Shown: one piece after another, positions 47,673-58,170 of the stretch | Numbering within the stretch: the stretch's first letter is position 1 | Layout: every line of letters begins with the position of its first letter | Origin: Anaerobacillus sp. CMMVII | GTDB lineage: Bacteria; Bacillota; Bacilli; Bacillales; Anaerobacillaceae | Reading direction: 5' to 3' | DNA length: 64,000 nt | Assembly (NCBI RefSeq): GCF_025377685.1 | Contig: NZ_JACEHK010000015.1 | Span: 310,001 to 374,000, forward strand | Made by a program: the position numbers and the translations under genes | The notes under the pieces: generated by a model | What the model was told of the DNA's origin: nothing | The model's database searches: none | Seen by the model: only the letters and a program-made list of their open reading frames with translations

Positions 47673-49459
47673 GTGATTGGAAGAACGCATAACTGTGGAG
47701 AAGTGTTAGAGCCGGCAATCGGCGAAAAGGTACGACTAAAGGGTGGGTACAAACACGCCGTGATTTAGGGCAAGTTATTTTTATTGATTTACGTGACCGT
47801 TCAGGTATTGTCCAAGTGGTATTTCAGCCTGAAATTTCAGCAGAAGCTCACCAAGTTGCTAATAAAATCCGTAATGAATATGTCATTGATGTTGAAGGAA
47901 CAGTTATAGCGCGTGATGAATCAACGGTAAATGCAAAAATGGTAACTGGTAAAATAGAAGTTTTAGCATCGAAAATAGAGGTCTTAAATAAATCAAAATC
48001 ACTCCCATTTTTAATTGAAGATGATGCGACAGCATCCGAAGACGTCCGTTTAAAATACCGTTATCTTGATTTAAGACGCCCTGAGATGCAAGCTACTTTT
48101 ATGTTACGACATAAAACATCGAAGTTAATTCGTGACTATTTAGACGAAAATGCATTTTTAGAAGTTGAGACTCCTATGCTTACAAAGAGTACACCAGAGG
48201 GTGCGCGCGATTATTTAGTACCAAGTCGTGTTCACCATGGAGAGTTCTATGCATTGCCACAATCTCCACAAATTTTTAAACAGTTATTAATGGTTTCTGG
48301 TTTTGAGCGTTATTATCAAATTGTTCGTTGCTTCCGCGATGAAGATTTACGTGCTGATCGCCAACCAGAATTTACCCAAGTCGATATTGAAACTTCTTTC
48401 ATGGACAAAGAAGATTTATTAGCGATGATGGAAGAGATGATGAGTAAAGTCATGAAGGAAGTTAAAGGTATTGATGCAATAACTCCGTTCCAAAGACTTT
48501 CTTATGATGAAGCGATGAATCGCTACGGTTCGGATAAGCCGGATACTCGCTTTGACATGGAACTAGTTGAACTTTCTCATATTGTCAAAGACTGTGGTTT
48601 TAAAGTATTTACTTCAGCTATCGAAAATGGTGGAATTGTTAAAGGGTTAAATGTCAAAGGTGGGGCAACGAAGTATTCTCGTAAAGAGATTGATGAACTA
48701 GCGAAATTCGTTGCGATTTATGGAGCGAAGGGTCTTGCTTGGTTAAAGGTTGAAGAAGACGGATTAAAAGGCCCAATTGCCAAGTTCTTGTCAGACGAAG
48801 AGCAAATGGAATTGCGGTCAGCTATTCACGCTGAAACAGGAGATTTGTTATTCTTTGCTGCTGACAAAAAGAAAGTCGTTTTTGATAGCTTAGGTGCACT
48901 TCGCTTAAAATTTGCCAAAGAATTAAATCTAATCGATAAATCAAAATATAACTTCTTATGGGTAACTGAATTCCCGCTTTTATCGTATGATGAAGATGCA
49001 AAACGCTATGTTGCCGAACATCATCCATTTACTCGACCAGTAAAAGAGGATCTCGAGTTACTAGTTAGCACACCTGAAAAAGTACGAGCAGAAGCTTATG
49101 ACTTAGTGTTAAATGGTTACGAGCTTGGTGGTGGATCACAACGGATTTACGAACGCGAGCTACAGGAGACGATGTTTAAAGCTCTTGGTTTTTCTGACGA
49201 GGAAGCACGTAATCAATTTGGTTTCTTAATGGAAGCTTTTGAATATGGGACACCTCCACATGGCGGAATTGCACTGGGGTTAGATCGTTTAATCATGATC
49301 CTTGCTGGTAGAACAAATTTACGTGATACCATTGCCTTCCCGAAAACAGCGAGTGCAAGTTGCTTGTTAACTAATGCACCGAGTGGAGTAAGTGAGGCAC
49401 AATTAAAGGAGCTAAACTTATCCGTTGTGCCTAAGAAAGAAGAGAAGGTTGAAGCTTAA
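47673..49459 (+). CDS. aspS: Aspartyl-tRNA synthetase (N-terminal frameshift, one missing base)
   Basis: GTG 47673 opens [20 protein letters not shown], the expected N-terminus, but the frame stops at 47768. The remainder (anticodon OB fold [18 protein letters not shown], motif 2 [20 protein letters not shown], bacterial GAD insert, motif 3 [13 protein letters not shown]) is in the next frame. Adding one base at about 47741-47747 gives [17 protein letters not shown] and a 595-residue protein, normal for bacterial AspRS. Essential in all bacteria lacking another AspRS, so a sequence error is the simplest reading. Co-transcribed with hisS. Confidence 0.95.
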
Positions 49460-49461
49460 TT

Positions 49462-49552
49462 AGTTATGAGTTTTGAGTGCAGAGTGATGAGTTGGTGAAA
49501 GTAAAGCTTCGAAGCAATACATTCAAAAACTCAAAACTCAAAACTCAAAACT
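49462..49552. repeat. Heptamer-hairpin repeat, copy 12
   Basis: Left arm AGTTATGAGTTTTGAGTGCA, centre AAAGCTTCGAAGCAAT, right arm AACTCAAAACTCAAAACTCA. It begins 2 bp after the aspS stop. No other terminator is seen for hisS-aspS. Confidence 0.87.
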
Positions 49553-49601
49553 GCAATTTTACATTTTACATTTCTTCTAGAACATGGTATATTGTTTTTA
49601 C

Positions 49602-49630
49602 TTGAATTTTATAAAAACTCTGATTATTAT
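49602..49630 (+). promoter_or_regulatory. Promoter of the SAM-riboswitch hom transcript
   Basis: TTGAAT and TATTAT with a 17-base spacer, about 30 bp before the S-box P1 stem. Confidence 0.65.
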
Positions 49631-49660
49631 AACGGTAAAATACACAACAAATAAATATCA

Positions 49661-49867
49661 CTTATCAAGAGAGGCGGAGGGACTGACCCGATGAAGCCCG
49701 GCAACCTGTTTAGGTATCCATTGGATAACCGATAGAGTAAATTGTACGCTTCTATGCGCAGACAATTCGCTTTAACAAACAAGGTGCTAATTTCAGCAGA
49801 GCTACTAGCTAGCTCTGGAAGATAAGTTAAGGCACAAAAACCTTTCCTTATCTGGAAAGGTTTTTTT
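49661..49867 (+). promoter_or_regulatory. SAM-I riboswitch (S-box) upstream of hom
   Basis: CTTATCAAGAGAGGCGGAGG, GACTGACCCGATGAAGCC and CGGCAACC are the conserved S-box core; AAGGTGCTAA and the closing GATAAG complete P1. A terminator AAAACCTTTCC/GGAAAGGTTTTTT follows (49836-49867). SAM binding should terminate transcription before hom. Confidence 0.96.
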
Positions 49868-49903
49868 ATTGGCTAAATTAAGTTCTTCCATGGTGAAAAG
49901 GAG

Positions 49904-51163
49904 ATGATGTCATTGCTTAAGATTGGTTTACTGGGCTTTGGAACAGTAAATTCTGGGGTATATGAAGGAATTACAGATACGTTACCTTATTTAGAAAGTA
50001 TTTTAGGAACAAGAATTACTGTGGAAAAAATACTGATTAGGGACAAAAAGCGTTATTTAGGTGAAAAAAATAGTGAGTTATTTACAGATTCTCCTGACGA
50101 TTTTTTTAGCTATGAATTTGATGTTGTTTTTGAGGCCATGGGTGGTGAGCAACCTGCGTTAGATTACATTACGTTTTTATTAAGTAAAAAGGTTCCGATT
50201 GTTACAGCAAATAAAGAGCTAGTAGCTAAGCACGGATCAAATCTAGAAAATTTAGCATACAAAAACGAAACATTTATTGGCTACGAGGCTACAGTTGCTG
50301 GTGGGATTCCCATTATTAATACACTGAAAAGTCAATTACAATGGACTTCTGTTGAAAAGATTTCAGGGATTTTAAACGGTACTACAAATTACATTATTAC
50401 AAGATTGCAAGCGGGTAGCGATGATTTTGAGACGGTATTAAAAGAAGCACAACAGCTTGGGTTTGCTGAAGCAGATCCTACGTCTGATATTGAAGGATTT
50501 GATGCTTTATATAAGCTACAAATACTATGTAGGCTTTGTTTTGGAAGCTGGCCAAAGCCTGAGCAGTTTCAAAGAAGTGGAATGTCTCATTTAAAGAGCT
50601 GCCATTTTAAAGCTGGTGAATACTTCAATTTAAAACTTAAGTATATTGCTGAAGCATATTATGATGGAACCGATATCAAAGGTTCAATTTCTCCATGTTT
50701 TGTAGATGCGAAATCCCCGTTGGCGTCTATTGAAAATGAGAATAATGGAGTATACTTACAAGGAGACTGGTTAGGTAATTTTTTCGCATCAGGACCAGGA
50801 GCTGGTAAAAGGCCGACAGCGACAAGTATGATTGAAGACTTTCTTCATCAACTACAGAAAAGTGGGAACCAACCACGTGTTCCGAAATTAAAAAAAATAA
50901 GTAAATTAGAATGCAAAGAGTTTTTGCTTGTTTTTGATACAAATAATGAAACAGAGGTTTATCATACCTTAAAAGAGATAATACACTCAGTAGAAGAGGT
51001 TGTCCAATTTGACAATAATCAAAAAGTTGCAATGTTAGTCACAATAAATGAGTTAATTCCATTAAACAATACCGCTAATGAAAAAGTAGAGTTTTATCCG
51101 GTATTGCGAGTTAATGGGAAAGTTCAAAAAACAAAGGCGAACAAACAATTGAAAGCATTGTAA
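49904..51163 (+). CDS. hom: Homoserine dehydrogenase
   Basis: 419 residues. NAD(P)-dependent reduction of aspartate semialdehyde to homoserine. N-terminal IGLLGFGTVNSGVYEG, then FEAMGG, TANKELVAKHG, and GILNGTTNYI ... FAEADPTSDIEGFDA, the catalytic Asp/Lys region; a divergent regulatory C-terminus. The S-box leader shows that it is controlled by SAM, so it probably feeds methionine synthesis and may be a second isozyme beside a threonine-linked one. ATG 49904 or 49907 follow AAAAGGAG. Confidence 0.93.
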   Translation: MMSLLKIGLLGFGTVNSGVYEGITDTLPYLESILGTRITVEKILIRDKKRYLGEKNSELFTDSPDDFFSYEFDVVFEAMGGEQPALDYITFLLSKKVPIVTANKELVAKHGSNLENLAYKNETFIGYEATVAGGIPIINTLKSQLQWTSVEKISGILNGTTNYIITRLQAGSDDFETVLKEAQQLGFAEADPTSDIEGFDALYKLQILCRLCFGSWPKPEQFQRSGMSHLKSCHFKAGEYFNLKLKYIAEAYYDGTDIKGSISPCFVDAKSPLASIENENNGVYLQGDWLGNFFASGPGAGKRPTATSMIEDFLHQLQKSGNQPRVPKLKKISKLECKEFLLVFDTNNETEVYHTLKEIIHSVEEVVQFDNNQKVAMLVTINELIPLNNTANEKVEFYPVLRVNGKVQKTKANKQLKAL

Positions 51164-51232
51164 TAGTAAGAAAACATTCTGCTTGTTTATTTCTCAGAAG
51201 TTCACTTTTATATAAAGTATTTCTAAGCAAAC

Positions 51233-51260
51233 TTGAATTCAAAATAAATCATGATATTAT
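51233..51260 (+). promoter_or_regulatory. Promoter of 6S RNA
   Basis: TTGAAT and TATTAT with a 16-base spacer, 7-13 bp before the predicted 6S RNA 5' end. Confidence 0.6.
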
Positions 51261-51267
51261 TGAAATA

Positions 51268-51450
51268 ACAAATGAGTCCTGAAGTGTTCGTAGGATACTA
51301 TACGTTTTGAGCCAACATTTTTAATATGGGAGCTTGAAGTTTTAGCTTGGCATACAAGCCTTCACGAGAGGAAGTACAAAGAGTTAAACAAAGCACCCAC
51401 CTGCTGAGGCAGGTTCAAAACTATGTGTTATACGGCATATCGGGACTCTA
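51268..51450 (+). ncRNA. ssrS: 6S RNA (BsrA/SsrSA type)
   Basis: Starts GAGTCCTGAAGTGTTCG and ends CGGCATATCGGGACTC; the two ends pair to close the long 6S helix. The middle holds AGTTAAACAAAGCACCCACC and GAGGCAGGTTCAAA, strongly like the 3' half of B. subtilis 6S-1 RNA, which lies at the same place (between aspS and tcdA/yrvM). Binds sigma-A RNA polymerase and mimics an open promoter. Ends are approximate. Confidence 0.85.
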
Positions 51451-51471
51451 TTTTATTTTACTGGAAATGAC

Positions 51472-51499
51472 AAACCTAGGAACTATTCCTAGGTTTTTT
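51472..51499 (+). terminator. Terminator after 6S RNA
   Basis: AAACCTAGGA and TCCTAGGTTTTTT around ACTAT. Primary 6S transcript probably ends here. Confidence 0.82.
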
Positions 51500-51656
51500 C
51501 TTATATCTTAATCAAAGGAATTAGAGTGGAGCATCAGCCTATGTATAGCTGTAGTCCGAAAGGGGAAATTTACATTTTATACTGCATATGATATATTTTT
51601 ATTCGTGTAGTTTAGATTTCCTATCGTATTAATAGGGATTGGAAGGAGAAAAAGTA

Positions 51657-52418
51657 ATGTTACATCAATTTTCTAGAAATGAACTCGCTATCGGTCATGA
51701 TGGTTTAGAACTTTTAAGAAACAGTACGGTTGCTGTCTTAGGTATCGGTGGTGTTGGGTCTTTCTCCGCAGAGGCATTAGCGAGGTCAGGTGTTGGAAGG
51801 CTAGTGCTAGTAGATAAAGATGACGTCGATATAACAAATGTAAATCGGCAAATTCATGCGCTACTTTCAACTGTAGGTCAACCTAAAGTAGATTTAATGA
51901 AGGCTAGAATTGCAGATATTAATCCAGAATGTGAAGTAATTGCTCTAAAGATGTTTTACACCGAAGAGACGTATGAAGCTTTTTTTGAATATGGACTTGA
52001 TTTTGTCGTAGATGCTTCTGATACGATTTCATATAAAATTCATTTAATGAAAGAATGTTTAAAACGGAAAATTCCTATTATTTCAAGCATGGGGGTAGCT
52101 AATAAATTGGACCCCACAAAACTTCGGATTGCAGACATATCTAAAACAAGCTATGATCCAATTGCAAAAGTGGTTAGGACAAAACTAAGAAAAGAAGGAA
52201 TTCATAAAGGGATAAACGTCGTTTTCTCTGATGAACAACCGATTAAAATTCGTGAAGAAATTAGAAAAGAAATTGTTTCCAAAGCACAGGAAGAGTCTCC
52301 GGTCAGAAAAGCCAAAATGCCTCCGTCCTCGAATGCGTTCGTACCATCTGTATCAGGGTTGATTATGGCTGGTCACGTAATTACTACCCTACTTAAGGAT
52401 ATTCATATCCAAAGATAG
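51657..52418 (+). CDS. tcdA: tRNA threonylcarbamoyladenosine dehydratase TcdA
   Basis: 253 residues. ATP-dependent cyclisation of t6A to ct6A at position 37 of tRNAs. ThiF/MoeB/E1-like nucleotide-binding motif VLGIGGVGSFSAEALARSGV, then LVDKDDVDITNVNRQ and VVDASDTI. The Cys in family members that carries sulfur-like chemistry is not obvious here. ATG 51657 chosen for AAGGAGAAAAAGT; the frame is open to 51639. Confidence 0.92.
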   Translation: MLHQFSRNELAIGHDGLELLRNSTVAVLGIGGVGSFSAEALARSGVGRLVLVDKDDVDITNVNRQIHALLSTVGQPKVDLMKARIADINPECEVIALKMFYTEETYEAFFEYGLDFVVDASDTISYKIHLMKECLKRKIPIISSMGVANKLDPTKLRIADISKTSYDPIAKVVRTKLRKEGIHKGINVVFSDEQPIKIREEIRKEIVSKAQEESPVRKAKMPPSSNAFVPSVSGLIMAGHVITTLLKDIHIQR

Positions 52419-52429
52419 CCGAAAAATTG

Positions 52430-52469
52430 GATGTTGAATTTGTTTCCCTAAAAGGACAAATTCAACATC
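52430..52469. terminator. Hairpin after tcdA
   Basis: GATGTTGAATTTGT and ACAAATTCAACATC are a perfect 14-bp stem with a 12-base loop 12 bp after the stop. There is no real T run, so termination is less sure. The rest of 52470-52700 shows nothing I can name. Confidence 0.55.
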
Positions 52470-52709
52470 TCCATTACCAATATCCTCCTTTACCATCTTT
52501 CCTACTTTTTTTCAAATAATTTGCTTTTCTAGCTAACCTGATACATGAAAAACTCATAACAACCTCCAATTTATTACCATTTTAGTACAATTTTGTTATA
52601 ACTTTCGTCCTTTCTTTGTGTTTTTATACAAAAAACGATAGTTATTTGACCTTATATTTTTACTAATGAATGAATTAGTAGTTTTTGTGGAATTTCTTTG
52701 AACTTTGTA

Positions 52710-52768
52710 TTGATAAATAATTTAACTTTTCATATAATGAAAGCACTTACAAATAATCATCAGATGAC
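52710..52768 (+). promoter_or_regulatory. Promoter and operator-like palindrome of lldP
   Basis: TTGATA, 17 bases, TATAAT form a near-consensus promoter. TCATCAGATGA (52758-52768), an exact palindrome, lies just after the expected start site. A matching TCGTCTGATGA precedes lutA. The layout suggests repression by a GntR/FadR-type regulator such as LutR. Confidence 0.65.
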
Positions 52769-52887
52769 CAGAAGATAAGGTTATCAACGAAATGGGGATT
52801 TTAGGATATTATCATAGATTATAGAGGAGATACTAAATCTATTGTTATCCGATGATCATTTGCAATTACTATCAAGGGGGAATTTTT

Positions 52888-54692
52888 TTGAGTACAGGGT
52901 TTTTAGCAATCATAGCATTAGTACCAATTTTATCAGTATTACTCTTCTTGGTCATTTTACGTTGGCCAGCTAGTCGTGCAATGCCACTATCTTTCTTAAT
53001 CACAGCTGCAGTAGCATTGTTCGTTTGGAACGTTCCAATGAATCAAGTAATGGCAGCATCGCTTCGTGGGATTGTAACATCATTAGATATTTTATTTATC
53101 GTCTTTGGAGCAATTTTACTATTAAACACACTAAAAGAAGGCGGAGCATTAAATACAATTCGCCAAGGCTTTACAGATATTTCACCTGACCGTCGTGTTC
53201 AAGCGATCATTATTGCTTGGTTGTTTGGCTCTTTCATCGAAGGTGCATCAGGTTTTGGTACGCCAGCTGCAATTGCGGCGCCACTACTAGTTGCAATTGG
53301 TTTTCCAGCAATGGGAGCAGTATTAGTAGCTTTAATTATTCAATCAACACCGGTAACATTTGGAGCAATCGGTACACCGATCGTTGTAGGTGTTAATAAT
53401 GCTTTAAACCCACTAGCTACTAGTGGAACGATTGCAGATCTTCCAGCAACATTACTTGTCATTGCTGGTCAAGTTTCAGTTTTACACATGATCGTTGGTG
53501 CGTTTGTACCATTAGTCATGGTTGCAATGTTAACAAAGTTCTTCGGTAAGAATAAATCATTTACAGAAGGTTTAGGCAATTTTGGAAGTTTGCTATTTTC
53601 GCAGGTTTAGCATTTACACTTCCTTATATGATCATCGCAAATTTATTAGGTCCTGAATTCCCATCTTTATTCGGTGGACTAATTGGTTTAGCAATCGTAG
53701 TTCCGGCTGCTAAAAAAGGTTTCTTAATTCCAAAACACACTTGGCAGTTTGATAAAGAAGAAAACTGGGATCCAGAATGGTCTGGAAAATTAAAAATTGA
53801 TAAAAATGCATTTACTGGTAAGAAAGTTTCAATGGTAGCTGCTTGGGTGCCTTACATTTTAGTAGGATTGTTACTAGTGTTAACACGCCTTAACCAATTA
53901 CCATTAAAAGCATGGTTACAGTCAGATGCAGTTAAGATTGACTTGGTTAAAATTCTTGGTTATGAAAAAGGAATGTTCGATACTGGAATTGCCGTTTCAT
54001 CAACGCCGTTATATTTACCAGCGACAATCTTGGTTGTTGTATCGTTAGTCTGTGTTGGACTATACGGTATGAAAGCAAGTTCGTTTACGAAAGCAGCAAA
54101 AGAATCGTTTGCAACAACTGTAAGTGCAGCAACAGCATTAATTTTCGCAGTACCAATGGTTCAGGTATTTATTAACTCAGGTGTTGCAACAAATGATTTC
54201 GGAACAATGCCTTTCCAATTAGCTGTAGGAGCTTCTGATTTATTCGGTGCTCAATGGCCAATCGTATCACCTATTATTGGAGCTCTTGGAGCATTCGTTG
54301 CTGGAAGTAATACAATCTCAAACATGATGTTTGCCGGTTTCCAATATGAAACAGCAGGACTTATCGGTGTAGGTGCAAGTGCTACAATTGTCGTTGCACT
54401 TCAAGCAATCGGTGGAGCAGCTGGTAATATGATTTGCGTTCATAACGTAGTTGCGGCTTCCGCTGCTGCTGGTGTTGTAGGTCGCGAAGGTTCAATGATC
54501 CGTAAGACCTTAATTCCTATGACTTACTACGTATTATTCGCAGGTGCTCTAGGTTATGTGTATCTATATGGATTTGGGTTTAACGTAGGTTCAATTATTC
54601 TTGTTGCGGTAGTTGCAGGTCTTATCTATGCAATTATGCTTGGAATTAAAAAGAATAAACAAATGGACGAAGAGCAAAAAAAAGCCGCTTAA
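52888..54692 (+). CDS. lldP: L-lactate permease (LctP family; frameshifted by one missing base)
   Basis: Membrane lactate/proton importer. First frame: [53 protein letters not shown], all LctP hallmarks. It ends at a stop at 53608-53610; the second frame continues [17 protein letters not shown] to ...[16 protein letters not shown]. Adding a T to the run 53580-53583 joins them into about 601 residues, some 14 membrane segments. TTG 52888 follows AAGGGGGAA. Paired with lutABC, it imports the lactate they oxidise. Confidence 0.92.
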
Positions 54693-54720
54693 TTTAGTTA
54701 ATTTGTGCAAAATATCACTG

Positions 54721-54757
54721 TACCCCAACCTAGTATTCTGTATAATAGGTTGGGGTA
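54721..54757 (+). terminator. Terminator between lldP and lutA
   Basis: TACCCCAACCTA and TAGGTTGGGGTA, a perfect 12-bp stem, then ATATAATTTT. Confidence 0.78.
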
Positions 54758-54818
54758 ATATAATTTTATCCGTGCCACTTAAAACGAATAATAACTATTC
54801 GCTTTTTTAACGCCTAGG

Positions 54819-54829
54819 TCGTCTGATGA
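54819..54829. promoter_or_regulatory. Operator-like palindrome upstream of lutA
   Basis: TCGTCTGATGA, followed by CCGGGTCATC, 43 bp before lutA; nearly the same as TCATCAGATGA before lldP, each followed by CC. Confidence 0.55.
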
Positions 54830-54871
54830 CCGGGTCATCTATTATAACTAATGATTAGGGGGAAGATTTAT

Positions 54872-55591
54872 ATGAAGGTTTCGTTATTTTTAACCTGTTT
54901 AGCAGATGTTGTTTATCCAGCATCTGTAGGCCAAAGTACAGTTGAGCTTCTTGAACGCTTTGGTTGTGAAGTTGATTTTCCAAAAAAACAAACATGCTGT
55001 GGGCAGCCGGCATTTAATAGTGGTTACCACCGTGAAACAAAAGAAGTAGCTAAGCATATGATCAACGTTTTTAAAGATGCAAAATATGTGGTTTCTCCTT
55101 CTGGGTCATGCACAACAATGCTACATGAATATGTTCATTTATTTGAGGATGATGCAGAGTGGAAACAAAAAGCACTAGAGTTAAAAAACAAATCGTATGA
55201 ATTAACCCAATTCCTTGTTGATGTCTTAAAGGTAACTGACGTTGGAGCAAAACTTAATGCGAAGGCTACCTATCATACATCTTGTCATATGACGCGTTTA
55301 TTAGGTGTAAAAGAAGCGCCGTTGACTTTATTAAAAAGTGTCGAAGGCCTAGAGTATACTGAACTACCAAATAAAGAACAATGCTGTGGGTTCGGTGGTA
55401 CATTTGCTGTGAAGATGATACCAATTTCTGAACAAATGGTCGATGAGAAAGTTCAGCACATAGTAGAAACAGAAGCAGAGGTTTTAGTTGGAGCGGATTT
55501 AGGCTGTTTAATGAATATTGGCGGTCGTATCAATCGCTTAGGAAAACCAATTAAAGTGATGCATATTGCAGAAGTACTTAATAGTCGATAA
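54872..55591 (+). CDS. lutA: Lactate utilization protein A (CCG-domain Fe-S protein)
   Basis: 239 residues. Two CCG domains: [15 protein letters not shown] and [12 protein letters not shown], plus SCHMTRLLG, as in heterodisulfide-reductase-like Cys-rich proteins that hold Fe-S clusters. Subunit of the LutABC complex oxidising L-lactate to pyruvate. ATG 54872 chosen for TAGGGGGAAG upstream. Confidence 0.94.
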   Translation: MKVSLFLTCLADVVYPASVGQSTVELLERFGCEVDFPKKQTCCGQPAFNSGYHRETKEVAKHMINVFKDAKYVVSPSGSCTTMLHEYVHLFEDDAEWKQKALELKNKSYELTQFLVDVLKVTDVGAKLNAKATYHTSCHMTRLLGVKEAPLTLLKSVEGLEYTELPNKEQCCGFGGTFAVKMIPISEQMVDEKVQHIVETEAEVLVGADLGCLMNIGGRINRLGKPIKVMHIAEVLNSR

Positions 55592-55604
55592 GGCGGTGAA
55601 GTAA

Positions 55605-57035
55605 ATGGGGATAAAAACAGGTGATGATAAGTTCTTTACTCGTGTTGAAAAAGGAATAAATAATGACTTTATGCGGAAGGCGGTTGCAGGTGCTCAAGAG
55701 CGTATGCAAGGCCGTAGGTTAGATTCAATTAGTGCCTTAGGTGATTGGGAGGATTGGAGAAACCTTGCTGAAGAAATTCGTCAGCACACACTTGAAAACT
55801 TGGATTTTTATTTAGAACAGTTAACAGAAAATGTAACAAAAAATGGTGGGCATGTCTTTTTTGCTGAGACTGCTGAAGAAGCTAACGATTATATTAAAGG
55901 TGTAGTTTCTAGTAAAAATGCGAAGAAGATTATTAAATCAAAATCGATGGTTACTGAAGAAATCAGTATGAACCAAGCACTTGAGTCTATAGGTTGTGAA
56001 GTAATCGAAAGTGATTTAGGAGAATGGATTCTCCAATTAGACGATCATGATCCACCATCACATATTGTTGTACCGGCTCTTCATAAGAATAAAGAGCAAA
56101 TTCGTGAAACATTTGCTGAAAAAAGAGGCTACAAGAAAACAAGTGACCCAAAAGAAATGGCGCGTTTCGCCCGTGAAGAGCTCCGTAAGGATTTCTTAAC
56201 AGCTGAAGTTGGGATTACTGGTTGTAACTTTGCCGTAGCAGAATCAGGATCAATTTCGCTTGTGACAAACGAGGGGAATGCAAGGATGGCGACAACGATT
56301 CCTAAAACGCAAATTACAGTTATGGGGATGGAAAGAATTGTTCCGACATGGGAAGAATTAGACATTCTTATTAGTATGCTTGCTAGAAGCGCTGTTGGCC
56401 AAAAACTAACGAGTTACGTTACTGGCTTAACTGGTACAAAAGAAGAAGGCGACGTAGACGGACCTGATGAATTTCATTTAGTCATTGTTGATAACGGCAG
56501 ATCAAAAATTCTAGGAACACAATTCCAAAGTGCCCTTCAATGTATCCGTTGTGCGGCCTGTATTAATGTTTGCCCTGTGTATCGTCATATTGGTGGACAT
56601 TCTTATGGTTCTATTTATCCAGGTCCGATTGGAGCAGTCTTAAATCCATTATTAGGGGATTATGATGAGTGGAAGGAATTACCTTACGCATCAAGCTTAT
56701 GTGGAGCTTGTACTGAAGTGTGTCCTGTAAAAATTCCATTGCATAACCTTTTAATAGAGCATCGTCGTGTAATGGTAGAACAAGAAGGGAAAGCGCCTTT
56801 TGCTGAAAAGTTAGCAATGAAAGGCTATGCGTTCGCTGCTTCTTCACCAGCTGTTTATAGTGTTGGAACAAAATCTGCACCTTCTGTCATGGGTCCATTC
56901 ACGAAAAATGGCTTTATTACTGATGGTCCAGGACCAGTAAAACTATGGACTGATATCCGCGACCTTCCTGAACTAAGCAAAGGAAAAGATAAGTTCAGAA
57001 CATGGTTTGAAAACCGTGACAAGGGAGGAAATTAA
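55605..57035 (+). CDS. lutB: Lactate utilization protein B (4Fe-4S subunit)
   Basis: 476 residues. N-terminal LUD domain ([20 protein letters not shown]) and two ferredoxin-like 4Fe-4S motifs, [14 protein letters not shown] and [14 protein letters not shown]. Central electron-transfer subunit of LutABC. Starts 13 bp after lutA and ends just before lutC. Confidence 0.95.
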   Translation: MGIKTGDDKFFTRVEKGINNDFMRKAVAGAQERMQGRRLDSISALGDWEDWRNLAEEIRQHTLENLDFYLEQLTENVTKNGGHVFFAETAEEANDYIKGVVSSKNAKKIIKSKSMVTEEISMNQALESIGCEVIESDLGEWILQLDDHDPPSHIVVPALHKNKEQIRETFAEKRGYKKTSDPKEMARFAREELRKDFLTAEVGITGCNFAVAESGSISLVTNEGNARMATTIPKTQITVMGMERIVPTWEELDILISMLARSAVGQKLTSYVTGLTGTKEEGDVDGPDEFHLVIVDNGRSKILGTQFQSALQCIRCAACINVCPVYRHIGGHSYGSIYPGPIGAVLNPLLGDYDEWKELPYASSLCGACTEVCPVKIPLHNLLIEHRRVMVEQEGKAPFAEKLAMKGYAFAASSPAVYSVGTKSAPSVMGPFTKNGFITDGPGPVKLWTDIRDLPELSKGKDKFRTWFENRDKGGN

Positions 57036-57036
57036 G

Positions 57037-57756
57037 ATGACAGTTGGAACAGTTTATAATAAAGAAAAGTTTTTAAACAAAATCGCAAGTTCATTAGGAA
57101 GAGATCGAAAAACTACTGGTGTTGTCAGACCTGAGTGGAAGCATCGTCCACAATATGAAGTGTTCAAAGGCATGTCTCAAGACGAGCTTGCAGCTCAATT
57201 AGAGGACCAATGTCAAAGAATTCATACAGTAGCAAAACGTGCAACGACACAAACATTACCAAACGTATTAAAAGAAGCCATTGCTGAACTTGGTGGGAAA
57301 TCAATTGTAAACTGGAAAGATCCTCGTTTTAACGACTATAACTTAACTGAGGTATTTGAGGAATTTGCTAGTGTTGAAGGAAATGAACTTCATGTTTGGG
57401 ACCCTTCAATAGGTGAAGAAAATATTACGATTGCCGAACGTGCAAATATCGGAATTACGTTCTCAGATATCACATTAGCAGAGTCAGGATCTGTAGTTTT
57501 ATTTAGTGACAAAGGAAAAGGTAGATCTGTTAGTCTACTTCCTGCAACATATATTGCTATTATTCCGAAAAGCACAATCGTTCCACGTATGTCGCAAGCT
57601 GCTACTAAGATTCATAAAATGGCAGAAGCTGGGCGTTTACCTTCTTGTATTAACTTTATCTCAGGACCAAGCAATAGTGCTGATATCGAGTTAAACTTAG
57701 TTGTAGGTGTTCATGGCCCAATCCAAGCGACTTATATTATTGTCGAGGATAAATAA
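57037..57756 (+). CDS. lutC: Lactate utilization protein C (LUD domain)
   Basis: 239 residues, LUD domain (NIGITFSDITLAESGSVVLF, GKGRSVSLLPATYIAI, ISGPSNSADIELNLVVGVHG). Third subunit of LutABC. ATG 57037 follows AAGGGAGGAAATTAAG, overlapping the lutB stop region. Downstream, the likely terminator is interrupted by element B. Confidence 0.94.
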   Translation: MTVGTVYNKEKFLNKIASSLGRDRKTTGVVRPEWKHRPQYEVFKGMSQDELAAQLEDQCQRIHTVAKRATTQTLPNVLKEAIAELGGKSIVNWKDPRFNDYNLTEVFEEFASVEGNELHVWDPSIGEENITIAERANIGITFSDITLAESGSVVLFSDKGKGRSVSLLPATYIAIIPKSTIVPRMSQAATKIHKMAEAGRLPSCINFISGPSNSADIELNLVVGVHGPIQATYIIVEDK

Positions 57757-57861
57757 ATAGTAAAAGCATCCAAATGGATAACGGGTTCAGTTTCCTGTCG
57801 CAAAAACCGAAAACAATCGAAAATGTAGCCCAATTTGTAGGGTCTTTTGTATCTCTTTTAG

Positions 57862-57908
57862 CAACCCAAAAGAGGCTCAGTTCACTATTCTGAGCCTTTT
57901 TTGGTTGC
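57862..57908 (+). terminator. Hairpin terminator inside element B
   Basis: CAACCCAAAAGAGGCTCAG pairs with CTGAGCCTTTTTTGGTTG with one or two bulges. It may replace the split lutC terminator. Confidence 0.75.
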
Positions 57909-57996
57909 CTGTTGAATGCCCCCAATCCTTTGCTCCTTCCCCAACCATAAAAGAACGGAACCAGATGTGGGAATCAGCAGGGGTTCATAAATAAGC

Positions 57997-58170
57997 GGAG
58001 AAATTTCCTTTATTAAAAAAATAGCATTAAAAATAGCTTAAATAGACGGAATAATTCCGACTATTTACTCGAAAAACGTGAAAATGGGTGATTTTGCTTT
58101 GCTTAACCGGAAAATCTCCGCTTATTTCCCCTGAACCGAACTCTATCTGCAATTTAACCGGAAAACCTCC
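57997..58170. repeat. Four-palindrome array, locus 3 (inside element B)
   Basis: Cores GGAGAAATTTCC, GGAATAATTCC, GGAAAATCTCC and GGAAAACCTCC start at 57997, 58048, 58109 and 58160 (steps 51, 61, 51). Confidence 0.78.
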
